6,826 bases of DNA from Legionellales bacterium UBA5158. GTDB taxonomy: Bacteria > Pseudomonadota > Gammaproteobacteria > DSM-16500. Shown here piece after piece: positions 1 through 6,826 of the stretch. Each line of letters begins with the position of its first letter. Position 1 is the stretch's first letter. The notes under the pieces were generated by a model. That model did not search any database and was not told the DNA's origin. It saw nothing but the letters and a program-made list of their open reading frames with translations. Position numbers and translations under genes: made by a program. Location of the stretch: the NCBI GenBank assembly GCA_002413665.1, contig DHXK01000248.1, positions 1 to 6,826 of the forward strand, read 5' to 3'.

Positions 1-1361
1 CATTGCGCAAGTATTTCAATCACTGGTTTAGATTGAAAAACACATTCTTTACGCATGTGTAATTGCGCAATGTATCTGTAAGTATCTGCATTACTAAGAA
101 TGTATTTCAACATCGTCGAAAATTTATGATAAACAAACACCGGATTTTTTTCTAATTTATGATAAATAGAATTAATCTGTAAAGAGTATGGGTTAGTTGA
201 GACAGGAACGAAATTTTTCAAAAGTGCTGTAGTTGATTCAGAAAGAATATGTGGACTATTAGTAGGCCAATAAAACGGTACAATATCTTTTATATGAGGG
301 AAATGAACAATGTCATACTTAGTCACATCATAAGCTGTTATTGATGGTTTTCGAAAAGCAACATCAATCACACCATTTTTTTTAAAATCAAATAATATAG
401 GCCAGAGGGACATATCAAAATCAATACGCTTACCATCTTTAGTCATATTATTTTGATGTAAATCATCTTCCATGAAAATATAACTTACGGTCAAACCGAT
501 TGCCGCACCTTTCACAATCCTATATTTCTCAAATTCAACTTTTGAAACATTATGTTCAACAAACATCTTAGTATAAAGATCATATAACTTTTTAGTTATT
601 TTACAACTGTCGACAAATTGGTTGTTTTTACTTTGGGAATTGAGTTGAAATTTATGAGAAATTTCATCAATCTCGGCGATACTGCTAGCACTATCTAATT
701 CAGCTAAGTGCTTGAGCCTATCATGAAACGACCTTTCTTCCTCATCTAACTTTTGAGTCTTGCGTTCAATCTCTATGGAACTTTTCTCTAGTACTCTAAT
801 TTCTTTTTCTATATTATCCAGCACTAAGAATAAATTATGTTTCGCTAAATGTGCAACATCAAGATCTTCTTCTTTCAAAGGGTCAACTGAAGAAGGCTGA
901 AACCCAAAAATTTCTTCAGAAACCACGCCTTTAAAAGCTAAGATTCCACTTTTTTCTTCATAGACAGCTCTTGTATCTGGAATATAATCTGGCGCAATAA
1001 ATTTGTAATATCCTGCATTAACGGCTTCTAATTCCGACAGATAGGACTCTGGAGGATTCTCTTTAAAAAACACTGGAAGCATTGCAGTTTCATTTTTTTC
1101 TATCGCTTTAAATACAGGATGAAAAGTAGTTCTTAATAAAGGTTTACCCATCTTAAAATTATCGATAGATTTGCTTTCTATGGGCTGTATAGGAAGAGAG
1201 ACACTAATCATGGAATGGTCCAGAAGTGGACGCAAACTCACTGCAGATGCTGGTTTGAAAGAGGAAATGACTTTTGGAGAAATGATACTATCCCCCTTAA
1301 GGTTAACAAAACCTTGAGAAATAGAATCCAAATTCCTGCTGTCTGCTCGACTATCAGCCAT
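1..1361 (-). CDS. Kinase-like protein of unknown family, possible secreted effector (3' end outside window)
   Basis: I do not recognise a named family. Seen: 453 open codons from ATG at 1361 with no stop before the window edge, so the C-terminus is missing. The ATG is preceded by AGGGAG four bases upstream, which fixes the start. There is no signal peptide and no obvious membrane segment. Residues 1-110 are Ser/Pro-containing and featureless. Residues 117-153 contain GYYKFIAPDYIPDTRAVY and then GVVSEEIFGF, which could form a nucleotide-binding lobe with Lys120 as the ATP lysine. Residues about 170-270 are charged and heptad-like, a probable coiled coil. Residues 298-305 (EDDLHQNN) and 312-318 (RIDFDMS) look like the catalytic loop (Asp300, His302, Asn305) and the metal-binding Asp (314 or 316) of APH/HipA/PI4K-like kinases. 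A later PFYWPT stands at 362-367. Inferred: an atypical kinase or pseudokinase. From memory, similar DLHxxN...IDFDMS...YWPT patterns occur in Legionella and Coxiella hypothetical proteins, hence a possible type IV effector. The reading frame is secure; the function is tentative. Confidence 0.85.
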   Translation of the reverse strand, partial: MADSRADSRNLDSISQGFVNLKGDSIISPKVISSFKPASAVSLRPLLDHSMISVSLPIQPIESKSIDNFKMGKPLLRTTFHPVFKAIEKNETAMLPVFFKENPPESYLSELEAVNAGYYKFIAPDYIPDTRAVYEEKSGILAFKGVVSEEIFGFQPSSVDPLKEEDLDVAHLAKHNLFLVLDNIEKEIRVLEKSSIEIERKTQKLDEEERSFHDRLKHLAELDSASSIAEIDEISHKFQLNSQSKNNQFVDSCKITKKLYDLYTKMFVEHNVSKVEFEKYRIVKGAAIGLTVSYIFMEDDLHQNNMTKDGKRIDFDMSLWPILFDFKKNGVIDVAFRKPSITAYDVTKYDIVHFPHIKDIVPFYWPTNSPHILSESTTALLKNFVPVSTNPYSLQINSIYHKLEKNPVFVYHKFSTMLKYILSNADTYRYIAQLHMRKECVFQSKPVIEILAQ

Positions 1362-1365
1362 AAAG

Positions 1366-1371
1366 CTCCCT
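1366..1371 (-). promoter_or_regulatory. Ribosome binding site of the kinase-like gene
   Basis: On the minus strand AGGGAG lies four bases before the ATG at 1361. It is a good Shine-Dalgarno match and supports this start over later in-frame ATG codons such as Met51 and Met71. Confidence 0.7.
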
Positions 1372-1762
1372 GTATTCACTTCCTATCTTAGTATAGAGAC
1401 AACTGAAGAGGAATCTTTATTTAAAAAGCTTAAACTTCAAGGCTTTATAAGTCTATAAATGAAAACATAATCCATTAGAAAATATGTCAAAAGCATCAAA
1501 AAACAATTAAAATTAACTATAACAACCTGAAAGTATTAGATAAATCTAATCCACCCTAAATTTCAATTCTGAAAACTAGCTGAATCTCATCAATAAAAAT
1601 TGCCAATACTTTCGAAATTATATCTAACTCTAACTATAGAATATAAAAAAATATGCCTGGAAAGAATGTGAATATCTAAAACACCCAAAAATTTAGGTAC
1701 TAGTTTCAACAAAAACCTTTACGTTGAAAACATAAAAAAATTAAAGCAAAATTGGAAAATGA

Positions 1763-1809
1763 TAGCCTCTCTCTTTTCGCCTCTCCCAAAGGAAAGAGAC
1801 GAAAAGCTA
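1763..1809 (-). terminator. Imperfect hairpin, possible terminator of the ampG-mscK-tldD transcript
   Basis: CTTTTCG (1773-1779) pairs with CGAAAAG (1800-1806). After one mismatch, CTCT (1781-1784) pairs with AGAG (1795-1798), closing on a loop around CCCAAAGG. TAG/CTA at 1763-1765 and 1807-1809 could extend the base if a seven-base left bulge is allowed. It sits about 70 bases after the tldD stop. On the minus strand the sequence that follows is T-rich (ATTTTCC, then ATTTTG, with seven Ts further on at 1734-1740), but no uninterrupted T-tract abuts the stem. That makes it a poor classical intrinsic terminator. It could instead be a decayed dispersed repeat. Confidence 0.35.
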
Positions 1810-1876
1810 CCAATAATTTATTCTATAAAGCCCATTAATAAAAAATAAAAACTCTGACTCAACATCGATTTAGAGC

Positions 1877-3322
1877 TCAATCTTTTCTTGTTCCACCAAC
1901 TGTTAACGCATCAATTTTTAAGGTTGGCTGCCCTACGCCAACAGGAACACTTTGTCCTTCTTTTCCACAAATTCCTATACCAGAATCTAATTGTAAGTCA
2001 TTTCCGACCATAGAAATTTTAGTTAATACATCAGGACCATTACCAATCAATGTTGCGCCTTTTACAGGTGCAGTAATTTTTCCATTTTCAATTAAGTAAG
2101 CTTCACTCGCAGAAAAAACAAATTTACCCGAAGTAATATCAACTTGACCTCCACCGAAATTGACTGCGTATATACCTTTTTTAACGGAAGCAATAATATC
2201 TTCAGGTATAGACTGTCCTGGTAACATATAGGTATTTGTCATACGTGGCATCGGGATATGTGCGTAGGATTCACGGCGACCATTACCTGTTGATTCAGCG
2301 CCCATCAATCGTGCATTTCGTTTATCTTGAATATAATTTTTTAAAATTCCATTTTCAATCAATACAGTGCACTGGGTGGGCGTACCTTCATCATCTATAT
2401 TTAAAGATCCACGACGGTTTGGTAAAGTACCATCATCAACAATAGTACAAAGTGAACTCGCAACTTTTTCACCCATTTTACCGCTATATAGTGAAGTGCC
2501 TTTGCGATTAAAATCACCCTCTAATCCATGACCCACCGCTTCGTGTAATAACACACCTGGCCAACCCGGTCCTAAAACTACGGGCATCATTCCTGCGGGC
2601 GCATCTATTGCATCTAAATTCACAAGAGCCTGTCTTACTGCTTCGCGTGCATATTCAAACGCTTTATCATTATCCAATAATTGTCGGTAATCAAAACGTC
2701 CACCGCCTCCTGCATATCCGTTTTCGCGCCTACCCTTGTCTTCGACTACCACGCTGACATTTAAGCGCACCAAAGGGCGCACATCTGCTGCTACATGACC
2801 ATCACTTGCCATCACCAAAATAGTTTCATATTCAGCCGCTAAATTAACGCTAACTTGAATGACGCGGGAATCTAATTGTCTAGTGTAAGCATCCACACGT
2901 TGCAGCAAACCTACCTTATCGTTTTCACTTAAAGAAATCAGTGGGTTCACAGGAAGATATAATTCATGGCCTGTGGTCCAACGCAATGTCTGAACAGCCT
3001 GCGTACCTTCTTGTTTCGTAATGCTACGCGCAGCAATTGCAGCTTGCTCAAGAGCAGGCATAATGATGTCATCTGAATAAGCAAAACCTGTTTTTTCACC
3101 ACTCATCGCGCGTACACCAACACCGCGATCAATATTGTAGCTGCCACCTTTAATAATACTATCTTCTAATACCCAAGATTCAGAATAGGTAGATTGAAAA
3201 TATAAATCCGCATTATCGATGGACTTCCCTAGAATGGAACCTAACACTCGATGCAACTGACTTTCTGTTAAACCAGCAGGATCTAACAAATCAGCGCGAG
3301 CTATTTGAAGAAAATTAGACAT
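1877..3322 (-). CDS. tldD: TldD metallopeptidase subunit
   Basis: TldD forms a cytoplasmic heterodimeric zinc protease with TldE (PmbA). In E. coli the pair degrades unfolded peptides, takes part in maturation of microcin B17, and is linked to breakdown of the CcdA antitoxin. Seen: 481 residues, the family's usual length. The signature HEAVGH (His260, Glu261, His265) is the HExxxH zinc motif, and Cys452 in GICGKEGQ is the expected third zinc ligand. Other TldD-typical stretches are the early RGVGVRAM (66-73), GGGGRF (205-210), and STGNGRRESYAHIPMPRMTN (344-363). The catalytic residues mark this as the active TldD half rather than TldE, which lacks the motif. The start has a strong Shine-Dalgarno and lies 18 bases after the channel gene, so it is probably co-transcribed with it. 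No partner gene tldE is in the window; it is probably encoded elsewhere, as is common. Nothing looks truncated. The middle of the gene is visibly richer in GC than its neighbours. Confidence 0.97.
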   Translation of the reverse strand: MSNFLQIARADLLDPAGLTESQLHRVLGSILGKSIDNADLYFQSTYSESWVLEDSIIKGGSYNIDRGVGVRAMSGEKTGFAYSDDIIMPALEQAAIAARSITKQEGTQAVQTLRWTTGHELYLPVNPLISLSENDKVGLLQRVDAYTRQLDSRVIQVSVNLAAEYETILVMASDGHVAADVRPLVRLNVSVVVEDKGRRENGYAGGGGRFDYRQLLDNDKAFEYAREAVRQALVNLDAIDAPAGMMPVVLGPGWPGVLLHEAVGHGLEGDFNRKGTSLYSGKMGEKVASSLCTIVDDGTLPNRRGSLNIDDEGTPTQCTVLIENGILKNYIQDKRNARLMGAESTGNGRRESYAHIPMPRMTNTYMLPGQSIPEDIIASVKKGIYAVNFGGGQVDITSGKFVFSASEAYLIENGKITAPVKGATLIGNGPDVLTKISMVGNDLQLDSGIGICGKEGQSVPVGVGQPTLKIDALTVGGTRKD

Positions 3323-3326
3323 CTAT

Positions 3327-3333
3327 TCACCTT
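3327..3333 (-). promoter_or_regulatory. Ribosome binding site of tldD
   Basis: AAGGTGA on the minus strand stands four bases before the tldD ATG at 3322, inside the 18-base gap after the channel gene's stop. It is identical to the site before the channel gene. Confidence 0.75.
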
Positions 3334-3340
3334 AAAATTA

Positions 3341-6300
3341 TTATTTATCAATATATTCTTTGCTACCATGGGGAATAATACTTTCACTATAAGCGAGTGA
3401 AGGATTTGGCATCGCGGTATCTCGCATGTGTATTTCCGTAGACGGATAAGGCGGTTGTATTCCATTCTTCTTGAAAGCCTCCCAAATAGCCATCAACACA
3501 TCAGATCGCAAACTACTGCGCGATTTCACTTGACGAAGATTTACAAAGTATCTCACTTCAAGCTCAATCAATGCATCACTTAATTCTTTGAGATAGACTT
3601 CAGCTGATGGATCTGTCAGAACATTTGGTTCTTTCGCTAATACTTCTTTAATAATTTCTTGCACTTTAGGTGGGCTATCATTGGGATTAATTTTGATAGA
3701 AATAATAGTCCGTACTACATGATCTTTTGCAGTCCAGTTAGTAAATGATTTACTAAATATTTCTGCATTAGGGACAAAAACTTCTAAGTTATCCCATGTC
3801 CTCAATGTAATAGCACGCCCACCTATATGTGTCACTTCACCTTCATAAGTGTTAATAGTAATTGTATCACCGACGCGCACGGGTCTTTCTATTAATAATA
3901 AAAATCCGCAGACAAAGTTATTCGCTAAATCACGTAACCCCAAACCTATACTGAAGGCAAATGCACCAGCCACAACAGTTAGAGCTCGGAAATCAATTCC
4001 TAAGATTCGCAAACAAATAAACACCCCTACCACTATTGTCATATACTGACTGAAGATAGCTAAACTATTTCTTAATCCTAAATCTTTTGTGCGTGATAAT
4101 AGTAAACGATATACAAATTCTCGTGACCATCTTGCCGCCCAATGTAAAAGAGAAAATATAATCCCCAACTCTATTAAACTGAGCACAGTGATAGACGTAT
4201 TCAACATATCCACTAAATGATAATGCAATAAATTATCGAGCTGATTTACCACAGGAGATTGTTGATTCCAGCCATAACACATGAACAATACAACCCATGC
4301 TGCCAGAAATAATAAGATGCGTAAAACTCTATCAATAGGCTTTAAAAAGGCCTCAGTCCAGAGCCAACCATTTCCCACGTGACGAATTAATAAAGTAGAT
4401 AACAACACCATGCCATCAATTAATAAGCCGCGTACAATTAAATAACCCACCAATATCAACAAGAAAATACTTTCATACCACGACATAGTAAGCACTAAAT
4501 TAACATAGCCAAATAATCCAATAGCAGAGTTACTCAATAAAATTAATGGAATAAGTAATCCAAGCATCTGAACAATTTTTTTGAGATAAAGTCTGCGTTC
4601 ATCGATATGCGGTAAAATTAAACCGGGAACAACGTCCCAAGACTTCAATAAAAAAACTGAGACAACTAAAAGAAAGAGTAAAAATAAACGATTGAAAAAA
4701 TCTTTCAATTCATAAATAACGGGAAGTTGATGCACAAATATAGTTAGCGCAGTGACTATACCACCCATTAAAAATGTCCATTTGAGTCTATGATATAAAC
4801 GTACATCATGACCCGCTCTATCGTGCGTTGTTTCAACTAAGCAAACTCGCGTTAAAGTAAAGATGACTTTAAAAAACAACCACACTAATGCTAAGTTAGT
4901 TAAAAAACTCGAGCTCTGAGAAGGAATATCAAAAAACTTCAGTAATGCAATAATATTTGCTATGACCATTATATCGATCAAGTTACGTCTGAGTATCAAT
5001 ATACTTAAACGTTTTAAATTGATATGACCAAATTCATGTTCTGCCATGCCCGACACTAACTTACCTAAAAATCGATTAGTATGAACAAACAACAATATTA
5101 AAGCGGCTTCTATTAATCCCAACAAAACTCCCATGCTCATCGTCATGTTTTGTAATGCTGAGAGACAAGCAGAGCTTAAACTTTTTATTACTTGAAAAGC
5201 TAAGGTAGGCACAAACCATATTTCCGCACCCAAACCAAACCAAGCTTTTGCATCTAATCCTGGCAAACCTTGTCTTGTGGATAATTCATATTTCAATGCT
5301 TGATCCAGCATCGAGTGAAATACTAATAATTTTTTATCCAACCCATTCACATTGTCATTAACTAATTGATATTGGGTTGCTAGACGAGTTAATCGAAATA
5401 GATCAGCTCTCTCTTCAGCTTGACTTTCATTGTCTTGCGTTAAAAATGCCTGGCGGCGATCTAAAATATCTATTCGATTTTTTAATAATTCTTTAACGCG
5501 TGTTAACTGCTTAGTGAGAACTTGAACTTGGTCGCTAGCTTTATTCAACAACGTAATCGAACCACTGTGTGAAATAGCAACTTTTAATTGTTGCAATTGA
5601 TCTTGATAGCGCACAATCAACATTTGTAAATACGTAAAATTCAGGTTTTCATTCGCATAAAAAATATCTCTTTCAACATTGGTACTTTTAGGTTTTTCTT
5701 TACTTTGATTTAACTCACCATATAAAACATTGAGACGTTGCAACCAATAACTTTGTTGTTGCTGAAAATTAACTTCTGATTGCGCTTGTTGTTCTTTTAA
5801 TTGTGTAATGATGTGTGTTTTTAATAAAACATTAATATGAACATATTTGGATTTTTGTAATTGTAAAATATTCTTTGCGATTTTTTCTAAACTTGAGAGA
5901 TAAGTTGCGCGTTGTTTTTCAAGCACATAGAGATTTTTTTTATACTTCATCTCAGCATGAAGACCCGTGATGTTTAAAGCTTCATTACGTATCAGCTTCA
6001 CACCAAAAATACTAAACACATTGAGTTGATTTTCTATTTCCTGAATTTCTTTTTCTAAGCGAACCAACGTTTGCTGTGATTCGGATAACTCGATGCTGAT
6101 ACTATCTACATTAGACTTTGCAACAGCCGTATCAAGTATTGCTTGGCTACGTAATTGTTTATTCGTGTAATTAGTGAGTGCTGCATCTGAGAGAGGAGTA
6201 TCTTGCTGTGATTCCAATAAGGTTAACTGCTGTTGAGCTTGATCTAATCGATTTTTCAAAAGATCAGTTTGTTGAGAAATTAACTTAGTACTGTCAATAT

Positions 6301-6397
6301 ATAAATTATCTTGCGTAATAGAGGTAGCACACCACGCAGATGAACTTAATAGGAATAGACTAATCAGTATTATTTTAACATTCAGCAATTTTAACAT
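3341..6397 (-). CDS. mscK: MscK/KefA-type mechanosensitive channel
   Basis: This is an inner-membrane channel of the MscS superfamily that opens under membrane tension; E. coli MscK is additionally K+-gated. Seen: 1018 residues, slightly shorter than E. coli MscK (about 1120). Residues 1-24 are a signal peptide, with cleavage plausible after Ala21 or Ala24. Residues about 27-380 form a Gln-rich, coiled-coil-prone periplasmic domain. About eleven hydrophobic segments follow, near 423-440, 473-489, 499-520, 541-558, 569-585, 606-627, 643-666, 689-709, 731-754, 779-800 and 805-834, matching the eleven of MscK. The last is the MscS pore helix, with GLGLRDLANNF at 818-828 and IERPVRVGDTI at 836-846. 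The cytoplasmic beta domain carries VFVPNAEI (873-880), and the protein ends with the MscS-like GIQPPYPSTEIHM (979-991) plus a 27-residue tail. The ATG has AAGGTGA six bases upstream and overlaps the end of ampG by 23 bases. The topology supports MscK rather than small MscS. K+ dependence cannot be read from the sequence, so the symbol is by family. Confidence 0.9.
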   Translation of the reverse strand: MLKLLNVKIILISLFLLSSSAWCATSITQDNLYIDSTKLISQQTDLLKNRLDQAQQQLTLLESQQDTPLSDAALTNYTNKQLRSQAILDTAVAKSNVDSISIELSESQQTLVRLEKEIQEIENQLNVFSIFGVKLIRNEALNITGLHAEMKYKKNLYVLEKQRATYLSSLEKIAKNILQLQKSKYVHINVLLKTHIITQLKEQQAQSEVNFQQQQSYWLQRLNVLYGELNQSKEKPKSTNVERDIFYANENLNFTYLQMLIVRYQDQLQQLKVAISHSGSITLLNKASDQVQVLTKQLTRVKELLKNRIDILDRRQAFLTQDNESQAEERADLFRLTRLATQYQLVNDNVNGLDKKLLVFHSMLDQALKYELSTRQGLPGLDAKAWFGLGAEIWFVPTLAFQVIKSLSSACLSALQNMTMSMGVLLGLIEAALILLFVHTNRFLGKLVSGMAEHEFGHINLKRLSILILRRNLIDIMVIANIIALLKFFDIPSQSSSFLTNLALVWLFFKVIFTLTRVCLVETTHDRAGHDVRLYHRLKWTFLMGGIVTALTIFVHQLPVIYELKDFFNRLFLLFLLVVSVFLLKSWDVVPGLILPHIDERRLYLKKIVQMLGLLIPLILLSNSAIGLFGYVNLVLTMSWYESIFLLILVGYLIVRGLLIDGMVLLSTLLIRHVGNGWLWTEAFLKPIDRVLRILLFLAAWVVLFMCYGWNQQSPVVNQLDNLLHYHLVDMLNTSITVLSLIELGIIFSLLHWAARWSREFVYRLLLSRTKDLGLRNSLAIFSQYMTIVVGVFICLRILGIDFRALTVVAGAFAFSIGLGLRDLANNFVCGFLLLIERPVRVGDTITINTYEGEVTHIGGRAITLRTWDNLEVFVPNAEIFSKSFTNWTAKDHVVRTIISIKINPNDSPPKVQEIIKEVLAKEPNVLTDPSAEVYLKELSDALIELEVRYFVNLRQVKSRSSLRSDVLMAIWEAFKKNGIQPPYPSTEIHMRDTAMPNPSLAYSESIIPHGSKEYIDK

Positions 6398-6826
6398 TAA
6401 AGCTCACCTTACCATGAAGCATGGCCAACAATAGCAGACCCGGAAACGAAAGTATAAACGACCAAGCATAAAAATTAACCCACCCCCATTGTATCACCAT
6501 GACGCCTGCAATTGGGCCTAAACAAACGCGGCCTATCGATGATAAGGCAGAAAGACTTGCATACTGAGTAGCGGTATAACGCTTATTACATAAACTCATT
6601 AAAAACGCCATGAAGGCAGCAGTACCCATGCCACTACAAAAATTTTCGATAAAAATAGCACCGACCATAAAACTAAAGTTTTTCCCGACCATGGCAAGAG
6701 CCATAAATGTCAGATTTGAAAATGCCTGTGCGATCCCAAAAAACATCAACGCTCTAAACAAAGTGAGTCGTATTAACAAAGCGCCAGCAATAAAAGCACC
6801 CAAAACAGTAGCAACCAACCCCACAG
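6375..6826 (-). CDS. ampG: AmpG muropeptide permease, C-terminal part (5' end outside window)
   Basis: AmpG is an inner-membrane major facilitator superfamily transporter. It imports GlcNAc-anhydroMurNAc and its peptides from the periplasm for peptidoglycan recycling; in bacteria with AmpR/AmpC these fragments also signal beta-lactamase induction. Seen: 149 codons ending in TAA at 6375. The GTG at 6824 is an in-frame internal Val, not a start, because the frame is open to the window edge, so only about the last third of the protein is present. The diagnostic stretch runs IENFCSGMGTAAFMAFLMSLCNKRYTATQYASLSALSSIGRVCLGPIAG and continues WGWVNFYAW...PGLLLLAML. From memory it matches E. coli AmpG closely (there SGMGTAAF is GGMGTAAF, then LCNK, ATQ, LSALS, GRV, GP and AG). 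Four hydrophobic helices can be seen. It is the first visible gene of the block with the MscK-type channel and tldD. No ampC or ampR is in the window. Confidence 0.95.
   Translation of the reverse strand, partial: VGLVATVLGAFIAGALLIRLTLFRALMFFGIAQAFSNLTFMALAMVGKNFSFMVGAIFIENFCSGMGTAAFMAFLMSLCNKRYTATQYASLSALSSIGRVCLGPIAGVMVIQWGWVNFYAWSFILSFPGLLLLAMLHGKVSFNVKIAEC
6404..6410 (-). promoter_or_regulatory. Ribosome binding site of the MscK-type gene, inside the 3' end of ampG
   Basis: AAGGTGA on the minus strand is six bases before the ATG at 6397 and lies within the ampG coding sequence. It decides the channel gene's start and implies that the 23-base overlap with ampG is real. Translational coupling is likely. 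Confidence 0.75.

Larger units (their letters stand above)
1362..1876. other. AT-rich intergenic region without a convincing gene
   Basis: About 515 bases separate tldD from the kinase-like gene. I see no credible coding frame, tRNA or repeat array. Runs of A and T dominate. Two things can be pointed out. One is an imperfect hairpin at 1763-1809, described separately. The other is TATACT on the minus strand at 1390-1395, a five-of-six match to a sigma-70 -10 box about 30 bases before the start codon of the kinase-like gene. No matching -35 hexamer lies at 16-18 bases spacing (AAAGAT is found there), so it is only a weak promoter candidate, perhaps activator-dependent. I found no clear tandem motif of a PmrA or CpxR type. 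Confidence 0.7.

Noticed and set aside
3..70. Two copies of the palindrome TTGCGCAA (3-10 and 63-70), 60 bases apart
   Set aside because: Both lie inside the coding frame and encode IAQ/LAQ. Eight-base palindromes at this spacing can arise by chance and no operator context is visible.
1390..1418. Full sigma-70 promoter for the kinase-like gene
   Set aside because: Only the -10-like TATACT is convincing; the -35 position reads AAAGAT, so I mention it within the spacer entry rather than call a promoter.
2236..2445. Plus-strand open frame of 69 codons
   Set aside because: It lies wholly opposite tldD, has no family resemblance and is explained as an antisense shadow.
3849..4049. Plus-strand open frame of 66 codons
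   Set aside because: It lies opposite the conserved pore region of the MscK-type gene; its composition reflects the antisense of a conserved membrane helix.
6822..6824. GTG as the start codon of a short 149-residue transporter
   Set aside because: The frame is open through the window edge and the sequence begins mid-protein relative to AmpG, so GTG is an internal Val.

Overview
The window reads as a chromosomal segment of an AT-rich gammaproteobacterium. I infer the Legionellales (Legionella/Coxiella/Aquicella/Berkiella side). The reasons are strongly gammaproteobacterial AmpG, MscK-type and TldD proteins, low overall GC (hand counts of single 60-base lines run from about 27 to 57 %, mostly in the 30s), and a neighbouring gene that looks like an intracellular-lifestyle effector. 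The lineage call is inference, not proof. All four genes lie on the minus strand.

Right part (6826 down to 1877): three closely packed genes, the 3' part of ampG, a full-length MscK/KefA-type mechanosensitive channel gene, and a full-length tldD. ampG and the channel gene overlap by 23 bases. The channel gene and tldD are 18 bases apart. Both internal starts carry the same strong Shine-Dalgarno sequence, AAGGTGA, so the block is very probably one transcript with its promoter outside the window. All three products bear on envelope or protein homeostasis: AmpG imports muropeptide fragments for peptidoglycan recycling, the channel relieves turgor, and TldD is half of the TldD/TldE metallopeptidase. 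No tldE/pmbA gene is present here.

Middle (1876 to 1362): about 515 bases of AT-rich sequence in which I see no convincing gene. It holds an imperfect hairpin (1763-1809) that may end the tldD transcript, and a weak -10-like hexamer just before the next gene.

Left part (1361 to 1): the first 453 codons of an open reading frame that runs off the window. I cannot assign it to a named family. It carries a kinase-like catalytic loop (DLHQNN) followed by a DFG-like IDFDMS, a possible N-lobe (YYKF), and a predicted coiled coil between the two. This is the pattern of an atypical kinase/phosphotransferase fold, and together with the context it suggests a Dot/Icm-type effector candidate. It is the most interesting object in the window.
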